The notes: generated by a model from the sequence alone, not told the origin. 64,000 nt of DNA from Paractinoplanes pyxinae (GCF_026626335.1 NZ_JAPNTZ010000009.1:62001-126000); one strand, 5' to 3'. Positions 8,247 through 17,649 are shown, counted from the stretch's first letter. Translations and numbers: made by a program.

Positions 8247-9282
8247 AGAGCGCCAGCTTTCCGTTGATCTCGTCGGGGGTCAGGGCCAGGTGTTCCAGGA
8301 TCGTGTAGCGGTCGGGCCGGGTGCGCGGGGCGAACGCGACCGCCTCGGTGAACTGCTCGGCGCTCAGCCCGACGTCGGCCGGCACCCGGGGCAGCTGGTG
8401 CCGGGCCAGGCAGTCGGCCATCTGCGCGAAGCGCCGCTCGTCGCCGCGCAGGAAGGTGCAGAACAGCGCGCCCAGCCCGGCCAGTTCGCCGTGCGAGGCG
8501 GTGCCGGGGTAGAGCGAGTCGATGGCGTGCATGATCTCGTGACAGCCGCCGCTGGCCGGCCGGCTGCTGCCGCTGACCGCCATGGCCAGGCCGCTCGAGA
8601 TCAGCGCCTCGGCCAGCACGGTTACGAACGCGTCGTCGTGCAGGTCGCCCGGCATGGTGAGCACGGCCTCGGCGCCCATCCGGGCCAGCGAGGCGGCCAG
8701 GCCGTCGACCGGCTCGTCGCGCATCTCGCGGGCCAGTTCCCAGTCGGCCAGCGCGCTGATGTTGCTGATCGCGTCGCCGATGCCGCCGCGGTTGACCCGG
8801 TCCGGGCCGGTCTCGACGAAGTCCAGGTCGACGATCACGCCGAACGGGATGTGGACCCCGTACGAGCCCTTGATGCCGTCGTTGATGAGGCTGGCCACCG
8901 GCGAGGCGATCCCGTCGTTGGCCAGGCTGGTGGCGACCGAGATCATCGGCAGGCCCCAGCGGTTGGCGGCGTACTTGGCCGTGTCGACCGTGGTGCCGCC
9001 GCCGATGCCGACCACTGCGTCGTACGGACGGGAACGCAGTTTGTCGGCGAGTTCCAGGGCCGCGTCGAGCGTGCCGCCGGTGGTCGTGAAGACGTCGGCT
9101 GTCTGCAGTTTCGGGCGGATCAGCTCGGCTATCCGCTCGCCCTGGCCGGGGCCGACCACCACCGCCACGTCGCCGCCGGCCGAGATGCGCCCGTCGGCCA
9201 GGATGCGGCCCAGGTCGGCCACCGCACCCCGGCGGACGTGGATGTGCAGCGGCGCCTGGACGCTGCGGGCTAGTAGCGGCAT
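8221..9282 (-). CDS. Iron-containing alcohol dehydrogenase / sn-glycerol-1-phosphate dehydrogenase-like (AraM type)
   Basis: This 353-residue enzyme resembles NAD(P)-dependent glycerol-1-phosphate dehydrogenases. It has the dinucleotide-binding GIGGGTTVDTAKY segment, the substrate-site SVATSLANDGIASP characteristic of the G1PDH/AraM branch, and metal-ligand histidines in HEIMHAIDSLYPGTASHGE. It would reduce dihydroxyacetone phosphate to glycerol-1-phosphate, or act on a similar polyol phosphate. It sits between the nucleotidyltransferase and the CDP-alcohol transferase, overlapping both (13 bp and 26 bp), which marks a tightly coupled pathway. Confidence 0.85.
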   Translation of the reverse strand: MPLLARSVQAPLHIHVRRGAVADLGRILADGRISAGGDVAVVVGPGQGERIAELIRPKLQTADVFTTTGGTLDAALELADKLRSRPYDAVVGIGGGTTVDTAKYAANRWGLPMISVATSLANDGIASPVASLINDGIKGSYGVHIPFGVIVDLDFVETGPDRVNRGGIGDAISNISALADWELAREMRDEPVDGLAASLARMGAEAVLTMPGDLHDDAFVTVLAEALISSGLAMAVSGSSRPASGGCHEIMHAIDSLYPGTASHGELAGLGALFCTFLRGDERRFAQMADCLARHQLPRVPADVGLSAEQFTEAVAFAPRTRPDRYTILEHLALTPDEINGKLALYVDAVAGR

Positions 9283-10001
9283 GCGATGTCCCGGGCCTTG
9301 GCCAGGTCGTCGTGGTTGTCCACCTCGACCCAGTCGACCTGGCCGATGGTGGCCGCCCGCACCTGACCGCCGCGCTGGGCGAACTCTTGGAAGCCGTCCT
9401 CGTAGTACAGGTCGGGGTCGCGTTCCCAGGTCGCCTGGAGCGCGTCGGCCAGCTCGGCGGCGGCCGTGGCCTCGATGATGTTGGCCCCGATGTACTCGCC
9501 GAACGCGTCGGCCGGGTCCATCAGCTTCGTGATCTTCGTCAGCTGCCCGTCCGCGTCGAAGACCGTCTTCATCTCTTCCTCGGCCAGCTTCTTCACGTCG
9601 TCGATGGCCAGCAGGATGCTCGGGCCGCGCTGCGCCAGCAGGGTCTGCTCGACGCTGACCGGGTGCACCGTGTCGCCATTGACCATCAACGCTCCCTGCG
9701 TGAAGTGGTCACGGGCCAGCCAGAGCGAGTACGCGTTGTTCCACTCCTCGGCCTTGTCGTTGTGCACGAGCGAGATCTTGACGCCGTACTTGCTCTCGAA
9801 GGCGGCCTGGCGCTCCTCGACGGCGTTCGCGCAGTAGCCCACTACGATCGTCACGTCGGTCAAGCCGGCGGCGGCCAGGTTGCGCAGAGAGATGTCCATG
9901 ATCGTGGTCTCGCCGTCGACCGGGACGAGCGCCTTGGGCAGGGTGTCCGTGTACGGACGAAGCCTGCGTCCGGCTCCGGCGGCGAGTATCAGACCGATCA
10001 T
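9270..10001 (-). CDS. NTP transferase family protein (sugar or polyol-phosphate nucleotidyltransferase)
   Basis: This 243-residue protein has the nucleotidyltransferase signature LAAGAGRRLRPYT with KAL, then VNGDTVHP for metal binding and VEVDNHDDLAKA at the C-terminus. This set is typical of phosphocholine or inositol-phosphate cytidylyltransferase-like enzymes. It would activate a phosphorylated alcohol with CTP for the downstream CDP-alcohol transferase. The start is the ATG at 10001, preceded by GGAGAGAA at a good distance; the open frame continues upstream but without coding character. It is the first gene of the operon. Confidence 0.9.
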   Translation of the reverse strand: MIGLILAAGAGRRLRPYTDTLPKALVPVDGETTIMDISLRNLAAAGLTDVTIVVGYCANAVEERQAAFESKYGVKISLVHNDKAEEWNNAYSLWLARDHFTQGALMVNGDTVHPVSVEQTLLAQRGPSILLAIDDVKKLAEEEMKTVFDADGQLTKITKLMDPADAFGEYIGANIIEATAAAELADALQATWERDPDLYYEDGFQEFAQRGGQVRAATIGQVDWVEVDNHDDLAKARDIACRY

Positions 10002-10115
10002 CGGGTTCTCTCCATCTAATAGGTGAACTCCGCGAGAATAACGGGTGCTGTCCCACTGCCCGGACCGGACGAGGCGAACGTTAATTCTGTAGAGGCGGCT
10101 CGTAAGCTTGTGCGC

Positions 10116-11210
10116 ATGACCGCTGAGCAGCTGATCTCTTTCGCCCGGGGCGCTCCGTCGCTGGACATCATCGACGTCGAGGGCCTGAAGGCCGCCGCCG
10201 CGCGCGCCTTCGACGCCGATCCCGCTGGTGTGACCGCCTACGGCACGTCCGTCGGCTATGTCCCGTTGCGCAAGTGGATCGCCGAGAAGCACAACGTCTC
10301 GGCCGACCAGGTCATTGTGACGAACGGCTCGCTGCAGGCCGACGCGTTCCTGTTCAACCACCTCGTGCAGCCGGGCGACGACGTCGTGGTCGAGAAGCCG
10401 ACCTACGACCGCACCCTGCTCAGCCTGCAGAACCTGGGGGCCAAGGTGCACCAGGTCACGCTGCGCCCCGACGGCATCGACGTCGACGAGCTGCGCGGCC
10501 TGCTCGAGTCGGGGGTGCGCCCCAAGCTCGCGCACATCATCCCGAACTACCAGAACCCGGCCGGCATCACGCTCTCGGTCGAGAAGCGCCGCGCGCTGCT
10601 CGCGCTGGCCGCCGAGTACGAGTTCACGATCTTCGAGGACGACCCGTACGTGGACATCCGGTTCCGCGGCGACGCCCTGCCCTCGATGCTGTCCATGGAC
10701 TCCGACAACCTGGTCGTCCACGCCTCCAGCTTCACCAAGACGGTGTGCCCCGGCGTCCGCGTCGGCTACCTGGTCGGCCCGGCCGCGCTGATCGACGCGA
10801 TCGCCAAGAAGGCCACCAACCTCTACATCTCGCCCGGCATGGTCTCCGAGGCGATCGTGCACCAGTTCTGCGTCTCGGGTGACATCGAGCGCTCGGTGGC
10901 GACGGTGAGCGCCGCCCTCGGCGAGCGGGCCCGGGTGCTGGCCGACTCGCTGCGCAAGCACATCCCGGCCGCGACCTTCACCGAGCCCGACGGCGGCTAC
11001 TTCCTCTGGGTCGACCTGCCGTCGGACGTCGACGTCGACAAGCTCTTCCCGGCCGCGATGAAGAAGGGTGTGGCTATCGTCAAGGGCAGCGACTTCCTGC
11101 TCGAGGGCGGCCGCAGCTCGGTCCGGCTGGCCTTCTCGGCGGTCACGGTCGACCAGATCGACGAGGGTGTGCGCCGCATCGCCGAGGCGATCGAAGAGGT
11201 ACGCGGCTGA
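10116..11210 (+). CDS. PLP-dependent aminotransferase (class I/II, 2-aminoadipate aminotransferase-like)
   Basis: This is a fold-type I pyridoxal-phosphate enzyme with no N-terminal GntR domain. Key segments are GAPSLDII, YGTSVGYVPLRKWIAEKH, PNYQNPAGIT (substrate and PLP contacts), FEDDPYVDI, and SSFTKTVCPGVRVGY with the Schiff-base lysine. It resembles LysN/ARO8-type aminotransferases, so an aromatic or aminoadipate substrate is possible. The ATG at 10116 is chosen because the protein aligns naturally from there; no strong ribosome-binding site is seen, and a GTG at 10110 is an alternative. Confidence 0.88.
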   Translation: MTAEQLISFARGAPSLDIIDVEGLKAAAARAFDADPAGVTAYGTSVGYVPLRKWIAEKHNVSADQVIVTNGSLQADAFLFNHLVQPGDDVVVEKPTYDRTLLSLQNLGAKVHQVTLRPDGIDVDELRGLLESGVRPKLAHIIPNYQNPAGITLSVEKRRALLALAAEYEFTIFEDDPYVDIRFRGDALPSMLSMDSDNLVVHASSFTKTVCPGVRVGYLVGPAALIDAIAKKATNLYISPGMVSEAIVHQFCVSGDIERSVATVSAALGERARVLADSLRKHIPAATFTEPDGGYFLWVDLPSDVDVDKLFPAAMKKGVAIVKGSDFLLEGGRSSVRLAFSAVTVDQIDEGVRRIAEAIEEVRG

Positions 11211-11228
11211 GCCGTCAGTGGTGAACGG

Positions 11229-11263
11229 ACGCCCGGTGGGTAGGCAACAATCCTGCCGGGCGT
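11229..11263 (+). terminator. Hairpin after aminotransferase gene
   Basis: Inverted arms ACGCCCGG (11229-11236) and CCGGGCGT (11256-11263) enclose a 19-nt loop, 18 bp after the aminotransferase stop. There is no T run, so it may be a weak terminator or part of the corA leader. Confidence 0.4.
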
Positions 11264-11303
11264 AGCCTCTGGCGGTTTGTTCGTCCGTGTGGAGGAGGTC
11301 AAG

Positions 11304-12410
11304 GTGAGCGATCGTCACCGCAACCGGCCGTTGTCGCGAGCCTTCGCCGCGCCGGTCCGGGCGATGAACCGGATCCTCGGCACGACCGACGGGACGACCG
11401 ACCGCCGTCCCGGGCACGCGGGCAGCGGCGTGGTCGACTGCGCCGTCTACGCCGCGGGCCTGCGCCTTCCGGGCGACTTCACCCCCGACGAGGCGCTGAA
11501 GACGGCCTGCTCCCGCGACGACGCGTTCGTCTGGCTCGGTCTGCACGAGCCGAGCGAGGAGTCGATGGCCGCCATCGCGCACACGTACGGGCTGCACGAG
11601 CTGGCCGTCGAGGACGCGGTCAAGGCGGAACAGCGGCCCAAGCTCGAGCAGTTCGGTTCGGTGCATTTCCTGGCCATGCGCACCGCCCGTTACGTGCCGC
11701 ACAGCGAGATCACCGAGAACTCGCAGGTGGTCGAGACCGGCCAGATGATGATCTTTGTCGGTGAGCAGTTCGTCATCACCGTGCGCCACGGCGACGCCTC
11801 CGAGCTCGGTTCCGTGCGGGCCGACCTCGAGTCGCAGCGGGCCGACCTGATCGAGCAGGGGCCGTGGGCCGTCGCCTACGCGGTGACCGACCGGGTGGTC
11901 GACCACTACGTCGCGGTGGCCGACCAGGTCGAGTCCGACCTCGAGCTGATCGAGGAGGGCGTCTTCTCGCGCGACCACGCCAGCCCGATCCCGGCCATCT
12001 ATCAGATGAAGCGTGAGCTGGTGGAGTTCCGGCGGGCCGTCGTGCCGTTGCAGCGGCCGCTGGCGATGATCGTGGCGATCGTGCCCAAGCGGATCGGCAA
12101 GTACTTCCGCGACGTCCAGGACCACCTGACCCGTACGGTCGAGCAGGTCTCGTCCTTCGACGATCTGCTCAACTCGATCCTGCAGGCGCGGCTCGCGCAG
12201 GTCACGGTCGACCAGAACAACGACATGCGCAAGATCGCGGCATGGGCGGCCATCGCCACCGTGTGGACGGCGGGCGCCGGCATCTACGGCATGAACTTCA
12301 GCTTCATGCCCGAGCTGACCTGGAAGTACGGCTACGCGTCGTGGTGGTTGATCATCCTCGTCGTCTCGGTGCTGCTCTACCGCGTGTTCCGGCGCAGCGG
12401 CTGGCTGTAA
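11304..12410 (+). CDS. corA: CorA-type magnesium/cobalt transporter
   Basis: This 368-residue inner-membrane channel has a long cytoplasmic N-terminal domain with the alpha/beta and coiled-coil parts of CorA (HDASPIPAIYQMKRELVEFRR). Two C-terminal membrane helices follow, with the selectivity signature YGMNF just after the first. The GTG start is preceded by GGAGGAGG. It works as a pentamer and takes up Mg2+ or Co2+. Confidence 0.93.
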   Translation: MSDRHRNRPLSRAFAAPVRAMNRILGTTDGTTDRRPGHAGSGVVDCAVYAAGLRLPGDFTPDEALKTACSRDDAFVWLGLHEPSEESMAAIAHTYGLHELAVEDAVKAEQRPKLEQFGSVHFLAMRTARYVPHSEITENSQVVETGQMMIFVGEQFVITVRHGDASELGSVRADLESQRADLIEQGPWAVAYAVTDRVVDHYVAVADQVESDLELIEEGVFSRDHASPIPAIYQMKRELVEFRRAVVPLQRPLAMIVAIVPKRIGKYFRDVQDHLTRTVEQVSSFDDLLNSILQARLAQVTVDQNNDMRKIAAWAAIATVWTAGAGIYGMNFSFMPELTWKYGYASWWLIILVVSVLLYRVFRRSGWL

Positions 12411-12442
12411 GGACATAGACAGCGGCCCCTAGAGTGACTTAG

Positions 12443-13828
12443 GTGCCGTCGCGTCAGGATCAGCTCCACTCGTACCAGTACTCGCTTCAGCGGGTAGTGG
12501 CCGCGCTGGTCACGCACGACCCCGATCCGCACCGATCGCCGCTGCGCCGAGCCGGCATGACAGCGCTGGTCAGCCTGCTGATCGCCAGCCTGCTGGTGGC
12601 CGCCGCGGCGATCTACGGCCTGCTCACCGGCAACAGCAGCGTCAACCCGCGAGACACCAATGTGGTCTTTCAAGAGAAGGGCACCGGCGCCCGCTTCGTC
12701 TTTCTCGAAAGTGACGGCAAGCTGCACCCGGTGCTCAACTTCACGTCGGGCCTGCTGCTCGCCTCGGCCCAGACGCCGCCGCTCAAGAGCGTCTCGTCCG
12801 AGAAGCTGGCCGGCGTCCCGCTGGGTGACCCGCTCGGCATCCCGGACGCGCCCGACTCCCTGCCCGGCAAGAAGGCGCTGATCACCGACCGCTGGTCGGT
12901 CTGCACCGACAACCAGACCGGCGCCTCGCGCAGCACGCTGCTGGCCGGCGACCGGCTCACCGACGGCACCGTCCTGGCCCGGGCCGGCCGGGGCCTGCTG
13001 GTCCGCGACACCAACGGCCGCAATTCGCTGGTGGTCGGCAACCGGCGGTTCGCCATCCCGACTTCGCGCAACGACGCGACACTCTCCACGCTCAACTACC
13101 TGAGCAGCCGGCCCTGGCCGGTCTCGATCGCCTGGCTCAACGCCGTGCCGGCCGGGCCCGAACTGGTGCCGCCCTCGATTCCCGGTCTCGGTCGCGAGTC
13201 GGTGGCCGGCAACTTCCGGGTGGGCCAACTGGTCACCGACGGCCAGCAGGTCGCGGTGATTTTGGCCGACGGCAAGGCGGCGCTGACCGACATGCAGGCG
13301 CGGCTGATGCTGACGGTCCGGGGCGTGGACCGGCCGGCCGACATCGGGAGCGACTTCATCGGCCTGCCGACGTCACAGACCCGGATCAGCGACGCGGGCG
13401 ACGCGTCGGGCCTGCCGCCGGTGGTGCCGCAGCTCATCGACGGCGCCCCGACCCGGGCCTGCGTCACCCTGCCGGTCGACAAGGCGGGCGACGGCATCCG
13501 GATCGACCCGACCATCCCGACCGGTGAAGCGGTAGCCGGCGTCGGTGGCCGCGCTGGCGGCGGCGTCCAGGCCGACCTGGTGCACGTGGCCCGTGGCCGC
13601 GGCGCGATCACCGTCTCGGCCGCCTCGCCGAACGCGCCCGCGGGCACCGGCACGGTGAGCCTGGTCACCGACACCGGCCGGCAATACCCGCTGGCCAGCC
13701 GCGACCTGGTGGCCAAGCTCGGCTACGGCGACGTCAAGCTGCAGCAGATCCCGTCCGAGCTGATTTCGCTCATGCCGACGGGCCCGCCGCTGGATCCAGC
13801 GCGGGCCCGTCAAACGGCGCCCCAGTAA
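12443..13828 (+). CDS. eccB: Type VII secretion protein EccB
   Basis: EccB is a bitopic membrane component of the ESX/type VII secretion channel. The sequence starts with the family N-terminus (SRQDQLHSYQYSLQRVVAALVTHDPDP), has one membrane helix near residues 40-62, and continues with a large extracytoplasmic region with the RDTNGRNSLVV and FRVGQLV segments and two conserved cysteines (near residues 155 and 350). At 461 residues it is full length. No eccC, eccD, mycP or WXG100 gene is adjacent, so this copy is separated from any complete ESX locus within the window. Confidence 0.93.
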   Translation: MPSRQDQLHSYQYSLQRVVAALVTHDPDPHRSPLRRAGMTALVSLLIASLLVAAAAIYGLLTGNSSVNPRDTNVVFQEKGTGARFVFLESDGKLHPVLNFTSGLLLASAQTPPLKSVSSEKLAGVPLGDPLGIPDAPDSLPGKKALITDRWSVCTDNQTGASRSTLLAGDRLTDGTVLARAGRGLLVRDTNGRNSLVVGNRRFAIPTSRNDATLSTLNYLSSRPWPVSIAWLNAVPAGPELVPPSIPGLGRESVAGNFRVGQLVTDGQQVAVILADGKAALTDMQARLMLTVRGVDRPADIGSDFIGLPTSQTRISDAGDASGLPPVVPQLIDGAPTRACVTLPVDKAGDGIRIDPTIPTGEAVAGVGGRAGGGVQADLVHVARGRGAITVSAASPNAPAGTGTVSLVTDTGRQYPLASRDLVAKLGYGDVKLQQIPSELISLMPTGPPLDPARARQTAPQ

Positions 13829-13844
13829 GGGCGCTACAGCCGTA

Positions 13845-14468
13845 CTACCGAGGGGTGTTCGGCGCGGTGTTGGGCACCGTGCCGTTCTGCGAGCCGTACG
13901 CCTGACGGTTCTCCGGCTCCACGGCCTCGGGCTCGAACGCGGCGTCGTCGGCCCCGGTGGCCGGCGACGACGAGGTGATCGGCGCGGCCGGGTCGTACTC
14001 GTCCCACTGCGCGGCCTGGCGGCGCTTGGCGGCGTACGCGGCGCCGATGCCGATGGCCGTGCCGAGCAGAGCGAAGCCGAGCAGCTTGGAGCCGCGGCCC
14101 TTCTTCTCCTTGCGGCCGACCGCCTTGCTCGCCCGCTTCTGCAGCTTGAGGGCTGCCTTCTGGTTCTCCTTGGCGGTCTTCTTGGCCTTGCGCTTGCTGA
14201 CCTTGCCGGTCTGGCGCGCGTTGTCGGTCGCCGCCGCGACCAGCGGAGTGATGGTCGCCACCGCGCTGTCCCAGCCGCTCGAGGCCACGTCCTTGGCCTT
14301 CGTGGCGGCCGGCTGAACCCGGTCGACCGCGGCGGTCAGCGTCGGTCCCACCGTCGCGCTGGTCTCGGCGGCCGCGAGGGACGCCGCGCGCTTGAAGTGA
14401 TCGACGCTCTGCCCGAGCTCGTTCTTCATCCGCTCGCTACGGCTCTTACGGCGCATAGTTGCGAACAC
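13845..14468 (-). CDS. DUF5324-like membrane-associated protein
   Basis: The 207-residue protein has alanine-rich helices, a lysine/arginine-rich stretch, and one membrane-spanning segment (LLGFALLGTAIGIGAAYAA, near residue 135), ending in an acidic, disordered tail. Related proteins are found beside cyclophilin and rhomboid genes in actinobacteria, the same order seen here, where they are near cell-division and cell-wall genes. The GTG start has AGGAGG nine bases upstream. A molecular function is not known. It converges on eccB. Confidence 0.75.
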   Translation of the reverse strand: MFATMRRKSRSERMKNELGQSVDHFKRAASLAAAETSATVGPTLTAAVDRVQPAATKAKDVASSGWDSAVATITPLVAAATDNARQTGKVSKRKAKKTAKENQKAALKLQKRASKAVGRKEKKGRGSKLLGFALLGTAIGIGAAYAAKRRQAAQWDEYDPAAPITSSSPATGADDAAFEPEAVEPENRQAYGSQNGTVPNTAPNTPR

Positions 14469-14624
14469 CAGTGCCCACCTCCTGAGGTCTGTCCCGAGTC
14501 ATGTTGCCCTCTATCGGTACCCCCGCGCTGCCGCTTCTGACACATGGGGGAGGATCCGAACTGCAAGGAACTGTCCCATCGCCCCCCAAGAGGTACTGCG
14601 GGGCGCGACACAGGAGGAGTACCC

Positions 14625-15155
14625 GTGGCCGAGAAGCTTTACGCCATCCTGCACACCAACCACGGCCCGATCCGGCTCCAGCTGTTCCCGGATCACGCCC
14701 CGGCGACCGTGCGCAACTTCGTGGAGCTCGCTGAGGGCACGAAGGACTACACCGACCCGCGCACGGGCCAGAAGGGCAGCGGTCCCTACTACGACGGCAC
14801 GATCTCGCACCGGGTCATCGCCGGCTTCATGATCCAGCTGGGCGACCCGACCGGCACCGGGCGCGGCGGCCCGGGCTTCCAGTTCGCCGACGAGTTCCAC
14901 CCGGAACTCTCCTTCGACCGCCCGTACCTGCTGGCCATGGCCAACGCGGGCCCGGGCACCAACGGCTCGCAGTTCTTCGTCACGGTCGCGCCGACCCCGC
15001 ACCTGAACCGCCGGCACACGATCTTCGGCCAGGTCGCGGACGAGCAGTCGGCCAAGGTCGTCGACTCGATCGCCAACACGCCGACCGGCCCGGGCGACCG
15101 CCCGCGCGAGGACGTCGTGGTCGAGCGCGTGGAGATTGAGCGCGCGCAAGACTGA
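14625..15155 (+). CDS. Peptidyl-prolyl cis-trans isomerase, cyclophilin type
   Basis: This cytoplasmic cyclophilin (176 residues) catalyses proline isomerisation. The active-site landmarks are present: SHRVIAGFMIQLGD (catalytic Arg and Phe), MANAGPGTNGSQFFVT, and LNRRHTIFGQV. The GTG at 14625 is chosen because AGGAGGAG lies directly upstream and the protein begins as related ones do (VAEKLYAILHTNHGPI). Confidence 0.95.
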   Translation: MAEKLYAILHTNHGPIRLQLFPDHAPATVRNFVELAEGTKDYTDPRTGQKGSGPYYDGTISHRVIAGFMIQLGDPTGTGRGGPGFQFADEFHPELSFDRPYLLAMANAGPGTNGSQFFVTVAPTPHLNRRHTIFGQVADEQSAKVVDSIANTPTGPGDRPREDVVVERVEIERAQD

Positions 15156-15169
15156 AGTACCTTTGATTC

Positions 15170-16084
15170 ATGAGTGAGGCTCCCTCGACGGTCCCGGTCT
15201 GCTACCGCCATCCGTCCAAGGAGACCTACATCCGGTGCACACGGTGTGACCGGCCGATCTGCCCCGATTGCATGAACGAGGCGTCGGTCGGTCACCAGTG
15301 CCCGGAATGCGTGGCCGAGGGGCGGCGCACCCAGCGCCAGGCGCGCACCGCCTTCGGCGGCAGCAGCGTCGGCCGCGCGGGCTACGTGACCCAGGCCCTG
15401 ATCGGCATCAACGTCCTGTTCTTCATCGTCTCGGCCGTCATCGGCGGCCCCCGGGCGATCGCCGGCGCCGGCGGGTGGTTCGGCCTGATGGGCCAGGGCA
15501 CCGACGTGACGCGGTGGGGTTCGGTGCTGGGCTACGCGCCGTACGTGGCCGGTGGGGACCCGCACGGCATCGCCGCCGGCGAGTGGTATCGCCTGGTCAC
15601 GGCGATGTTCCTGCACTACGGCGTGCTGCACCTGCTGCTCAACATGGTGTTGCTCTGGCAGCTGGGCCGCTATCTGGAAGAAAAGCTGGGCCCGCTGCGC
15701 TTCGCCGCCCTCTATCTGCTGGCCGGCATCGGCGGCAACGTCGCGGCGTACCTGTTCACCGCGCCCAACGCCCAGGCGGCCGGGGCCTCGACCTCGGTCT
15801 TCGGCCTGGTGCTGGCGATCATCGTGGTGAACCGGCGGCTGCGGCTCGACGTCAGCCAGTTCATCCCGCTGCTGGTGGTCAACTTGCTCTTCACGTTCAG
15901 CGTGCCCAACGTGTCAGTGGCCGGGCACGTCGGCGGGCTGATCGTCGGCGGAATCGTCGCGGTGATTCTGGCGTACGCGCCCAATTCGAGACGCAGCCTG
16001 ATCCAGGGGCTCGGCTGCGCCGCGGTGTTCGTGATTCTGCTGGCGGCCGCGATCGTGCGGACCCAGACGTTACTGGGGGGATGA
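15170..16084 (+). CDS. Rhomboid family serine protease with N-terminal B-box-like zinc finger
   Basis: The N-terminus (residues 8-50) is a cysteine/histidine-rich finger (CYRH...CTRCDRPICPDC...HQCPEC). It is followed by six membrane helices of a rhomboid protease with the catalytic serine in GASTSVFG and the histidine in AGHVGG. Rhomboids cut membrane proteins inside the bilayer. The zinc-finger fusion is common in actinobacteria; its partner is unknown. It lies 14 bp after the cyclophilin gene and overlaps the convergent PH-domain gene by 15 bp. Confidence 0.93.
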   Translation: MSEAPSTVPVCYRHPSKETYIRCTRCDRPICPDCMNEASVGHQCPECVAEGRRTQRQARTAFGGSSVGRAGYVTQALIGINVLFFIVSAVIGGPRAIAGAGGWFGLMGQGTDVTRWGSVLGYAPYVAGGDPHGIAAGEWYRLVTAMFLHYGVLHLLLNMVLLWQLGRYLEEKLGPLRFAALYLLAGIGGNVAAYLFTAPNAQAAGASTSVFGLVLAIIVVNRRLRLDVSQFIPLLVVNLLFTFSVPNVSVAGHVGGLIVGGIVAVILAYAPNSRRSLIQGLGCAAVFVILLAAAIVRTQTLLGG

Positions 16085-16483
16085 GACCCGCAGGTCGGCC
16101 AGCGCGGTGGCGACCTCTTCGGGCAGGGCGCCCAGGTCGTTGGCGCTGAACAGATAGATCGCCTCGCCCGCGTCCAGCTCCAGCATCTCGCTGCGCAGGC
16201 CGCGATGGGTGCGGCGATCGACCCGTACGCGTTCGATCTGCCCCCATGCGAGCCGGCGCCGGCTCGCATAGCCCGTCACGACGGTGACTCCCTCGGCATC
16301 GGCGGCCAGACGCACCGGCCGCAGCAGATCACGCAGGGCCCAGCCGAGCAGGCCCAGCACGACAACCGCGGCGAGCACCCACCGAACCGGGTCACGCCCG
16401 GCGAAGGCGAACGCCAGCACGACGACGGCGACCACGCCGATGAGTTTGCTGACCGGCAGAACCGGCTTGATGCGCCACTCCAT
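16070..16483 (-). CDS. PH-domain membrane protein
   Basis: This 137-residue protein has two membrane helices (about residues 12-50) followed by a bacterial PH-like domain (GVTVVTGYASRRRLAWGQIERVRVD). The function is unknown. Its 3' end overlaps the rhomboid gene, tail to tail. Confidence 0.85.
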   Translation of the reverse strand: MEWRIKPVLPVSKLIGVVAVVVLAFAFAGRDPVRWVLAAVVVLGLLGWALRDLLRPVRLAADAEGVTVVTGYASRRRLAWGQIERVRVDRRTHRGLRSEMLELDAGEAIYLFSANDLGALPEEVATALADLRVSSPQ

Positions 16484-16518
16484 CCACCAACTATGGCAGT
16501 GCGAGTTACCGTCGATCC

Positions 16519-17649
16519 ATGCGTGATGCGGTGATCGTTGGAGCGGTCCGGACCCCGATCGGCCGGCGCGGCGGCGGCCTGGCCGGTGTGCACCCCGTCG
16601 AGCTGTCCGCCCATGTGCTGCGGGCGCTGGCCGAGCGCACCGGTTTCGAGCCGGCCGACGTCGACGACGTGCACTGGGGCTGCGTCTCGCAGGTGGCCGA
16701 GCAGTCGTGGAACATCGGGCGCAACGCGGTGCTGGCGGCCGGCTGGCCCGAGTCGATCCCGGGCACGACGATCGACCGGCAGTGCGGCTCCAGCCAGCAG
16801 GCGTTGCACTTCGCCGCCGCGACGGTGATCTCGGGCCAGGCCGATCTGGTCGTGGCCGGCGGTGTCGAGTCGATGACCCGGGTGCCGATGGGCTCGAGCG
16901 GGCAGGGCTCCGACCCGTACGGCGAAAGCATCCGCACGCGGTACGGCGTCGAGTCGTTCAACCAGGGCGTCGGGGCCGAGATGGTGGCCGAGCGCTGGAA
17001 CCTCTCCCGGGCCCAGCTCGAGGAGTACGCCCTGTCCAGCCACGCCGCGGCCGCCCGGGCCCAGGATTCCGGCGAGTTCGACGCCGAGATCGAGCCGCTG
17101 GCCGGCGTGAAGCAGGACGAGGGCATCCGCCGCGACACGTCGCTCGAGAAGCTGGCCGGCCTGAAGACGCCCTTCAAGCAAGATGGCAAGGTTACCGCGG
17201 GCACGGCCTCCCAGATCTCCGACGGCGCCGCCGCGCTCGCGGTCACCACCTCTATGTGGGCCGCCGCGCACGGTCTCACGCCGCTGGCCCGCGTGCACAC
17301 GGCCGTGATCGCCGCCGCCGACCCGGTGATCGTGCTGACCGCGCCCATGCCGGCCACGGCCAAGGCGCTGGCCAAGTCGGGCCTCAAGATCGACGACCTC
17401 GGTGTCTACGAGGTGAACGAGGCGTTCGCGCCGGTGCCGCTGGCCTGGCTGGCCGAGACCGGGGCCGACCGCGCCCGGCTGAATCCACGCGGCGGGGCGA
17501 TCGCCCTGGGTCACCCGCTCGGGGCATCCGGCGCGCGCATCATGACGACGATGTTGCACCACATGCGACAGTCCGGCCTTCGATATGGCCTGCAAACCAT
17601 GTGTGAAGGGGCCGGCATGGCCAACGCCACGATTGTCGAAACCCTGTAA
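16519..17649 (+). CDS. Thiolase family acetyl-CoA acyltransferase
   Basis: This is a 376-residue thiolase. The nucleophilic cysteine is in DRQCGSSQQA, followed by GGVESMTRVPMG, NEAFAPVPLAW, GGAIALGHPLGASGAR and the second cysteine in CEGAGMANA. It cleaves or forms beta-ketoacyl-CoA, so it would act in fatty-acid or branched-chain degradation. No other beta-oxidation gene is adjacent. Confidence 0.94.
   Translation: MRDAVIVGAVRTPIGRRGGGLAGVHPVELSAHVLRALAERTGFEPADVDDVHWGCVSQVAEQSWNIGRNAVLAAGWPESIPGTTIDRQCGSSQQALHFAAATVISGQADLVVAGGVESMTRVPMGSSGQGSDPYGESIRTRYGVESFNQGVGAEMVAERWNLSRAQLEEYALSSHAAAARAQDSGEFDAEIEPLAGVKQDEGIRRDTSLEKLAGLKTPFKQDGKVTAGTASQISDGAAALAVTTSMWAAAHGLTPLARVHTAVIAAADPVIVLTAPMPATAKALAKSGLKIDDLGVYEVNEAFAPVPLAWLAETGADRARLNPRGGAIALGHPLGASGARIMTTMLHHMRQSGLRYGLQTMCEGAGMANATIVETL

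Noticed and set aside
10002..12416. Long leftward extension of the nucleotidyltransferase frame
   Set aside because: Continuous only because of high GC; it lies opposite the aminotransferase and corA genes and its residues are unlike a protein. The true start is the ATG at 10001 with a good ribosome-binding site.
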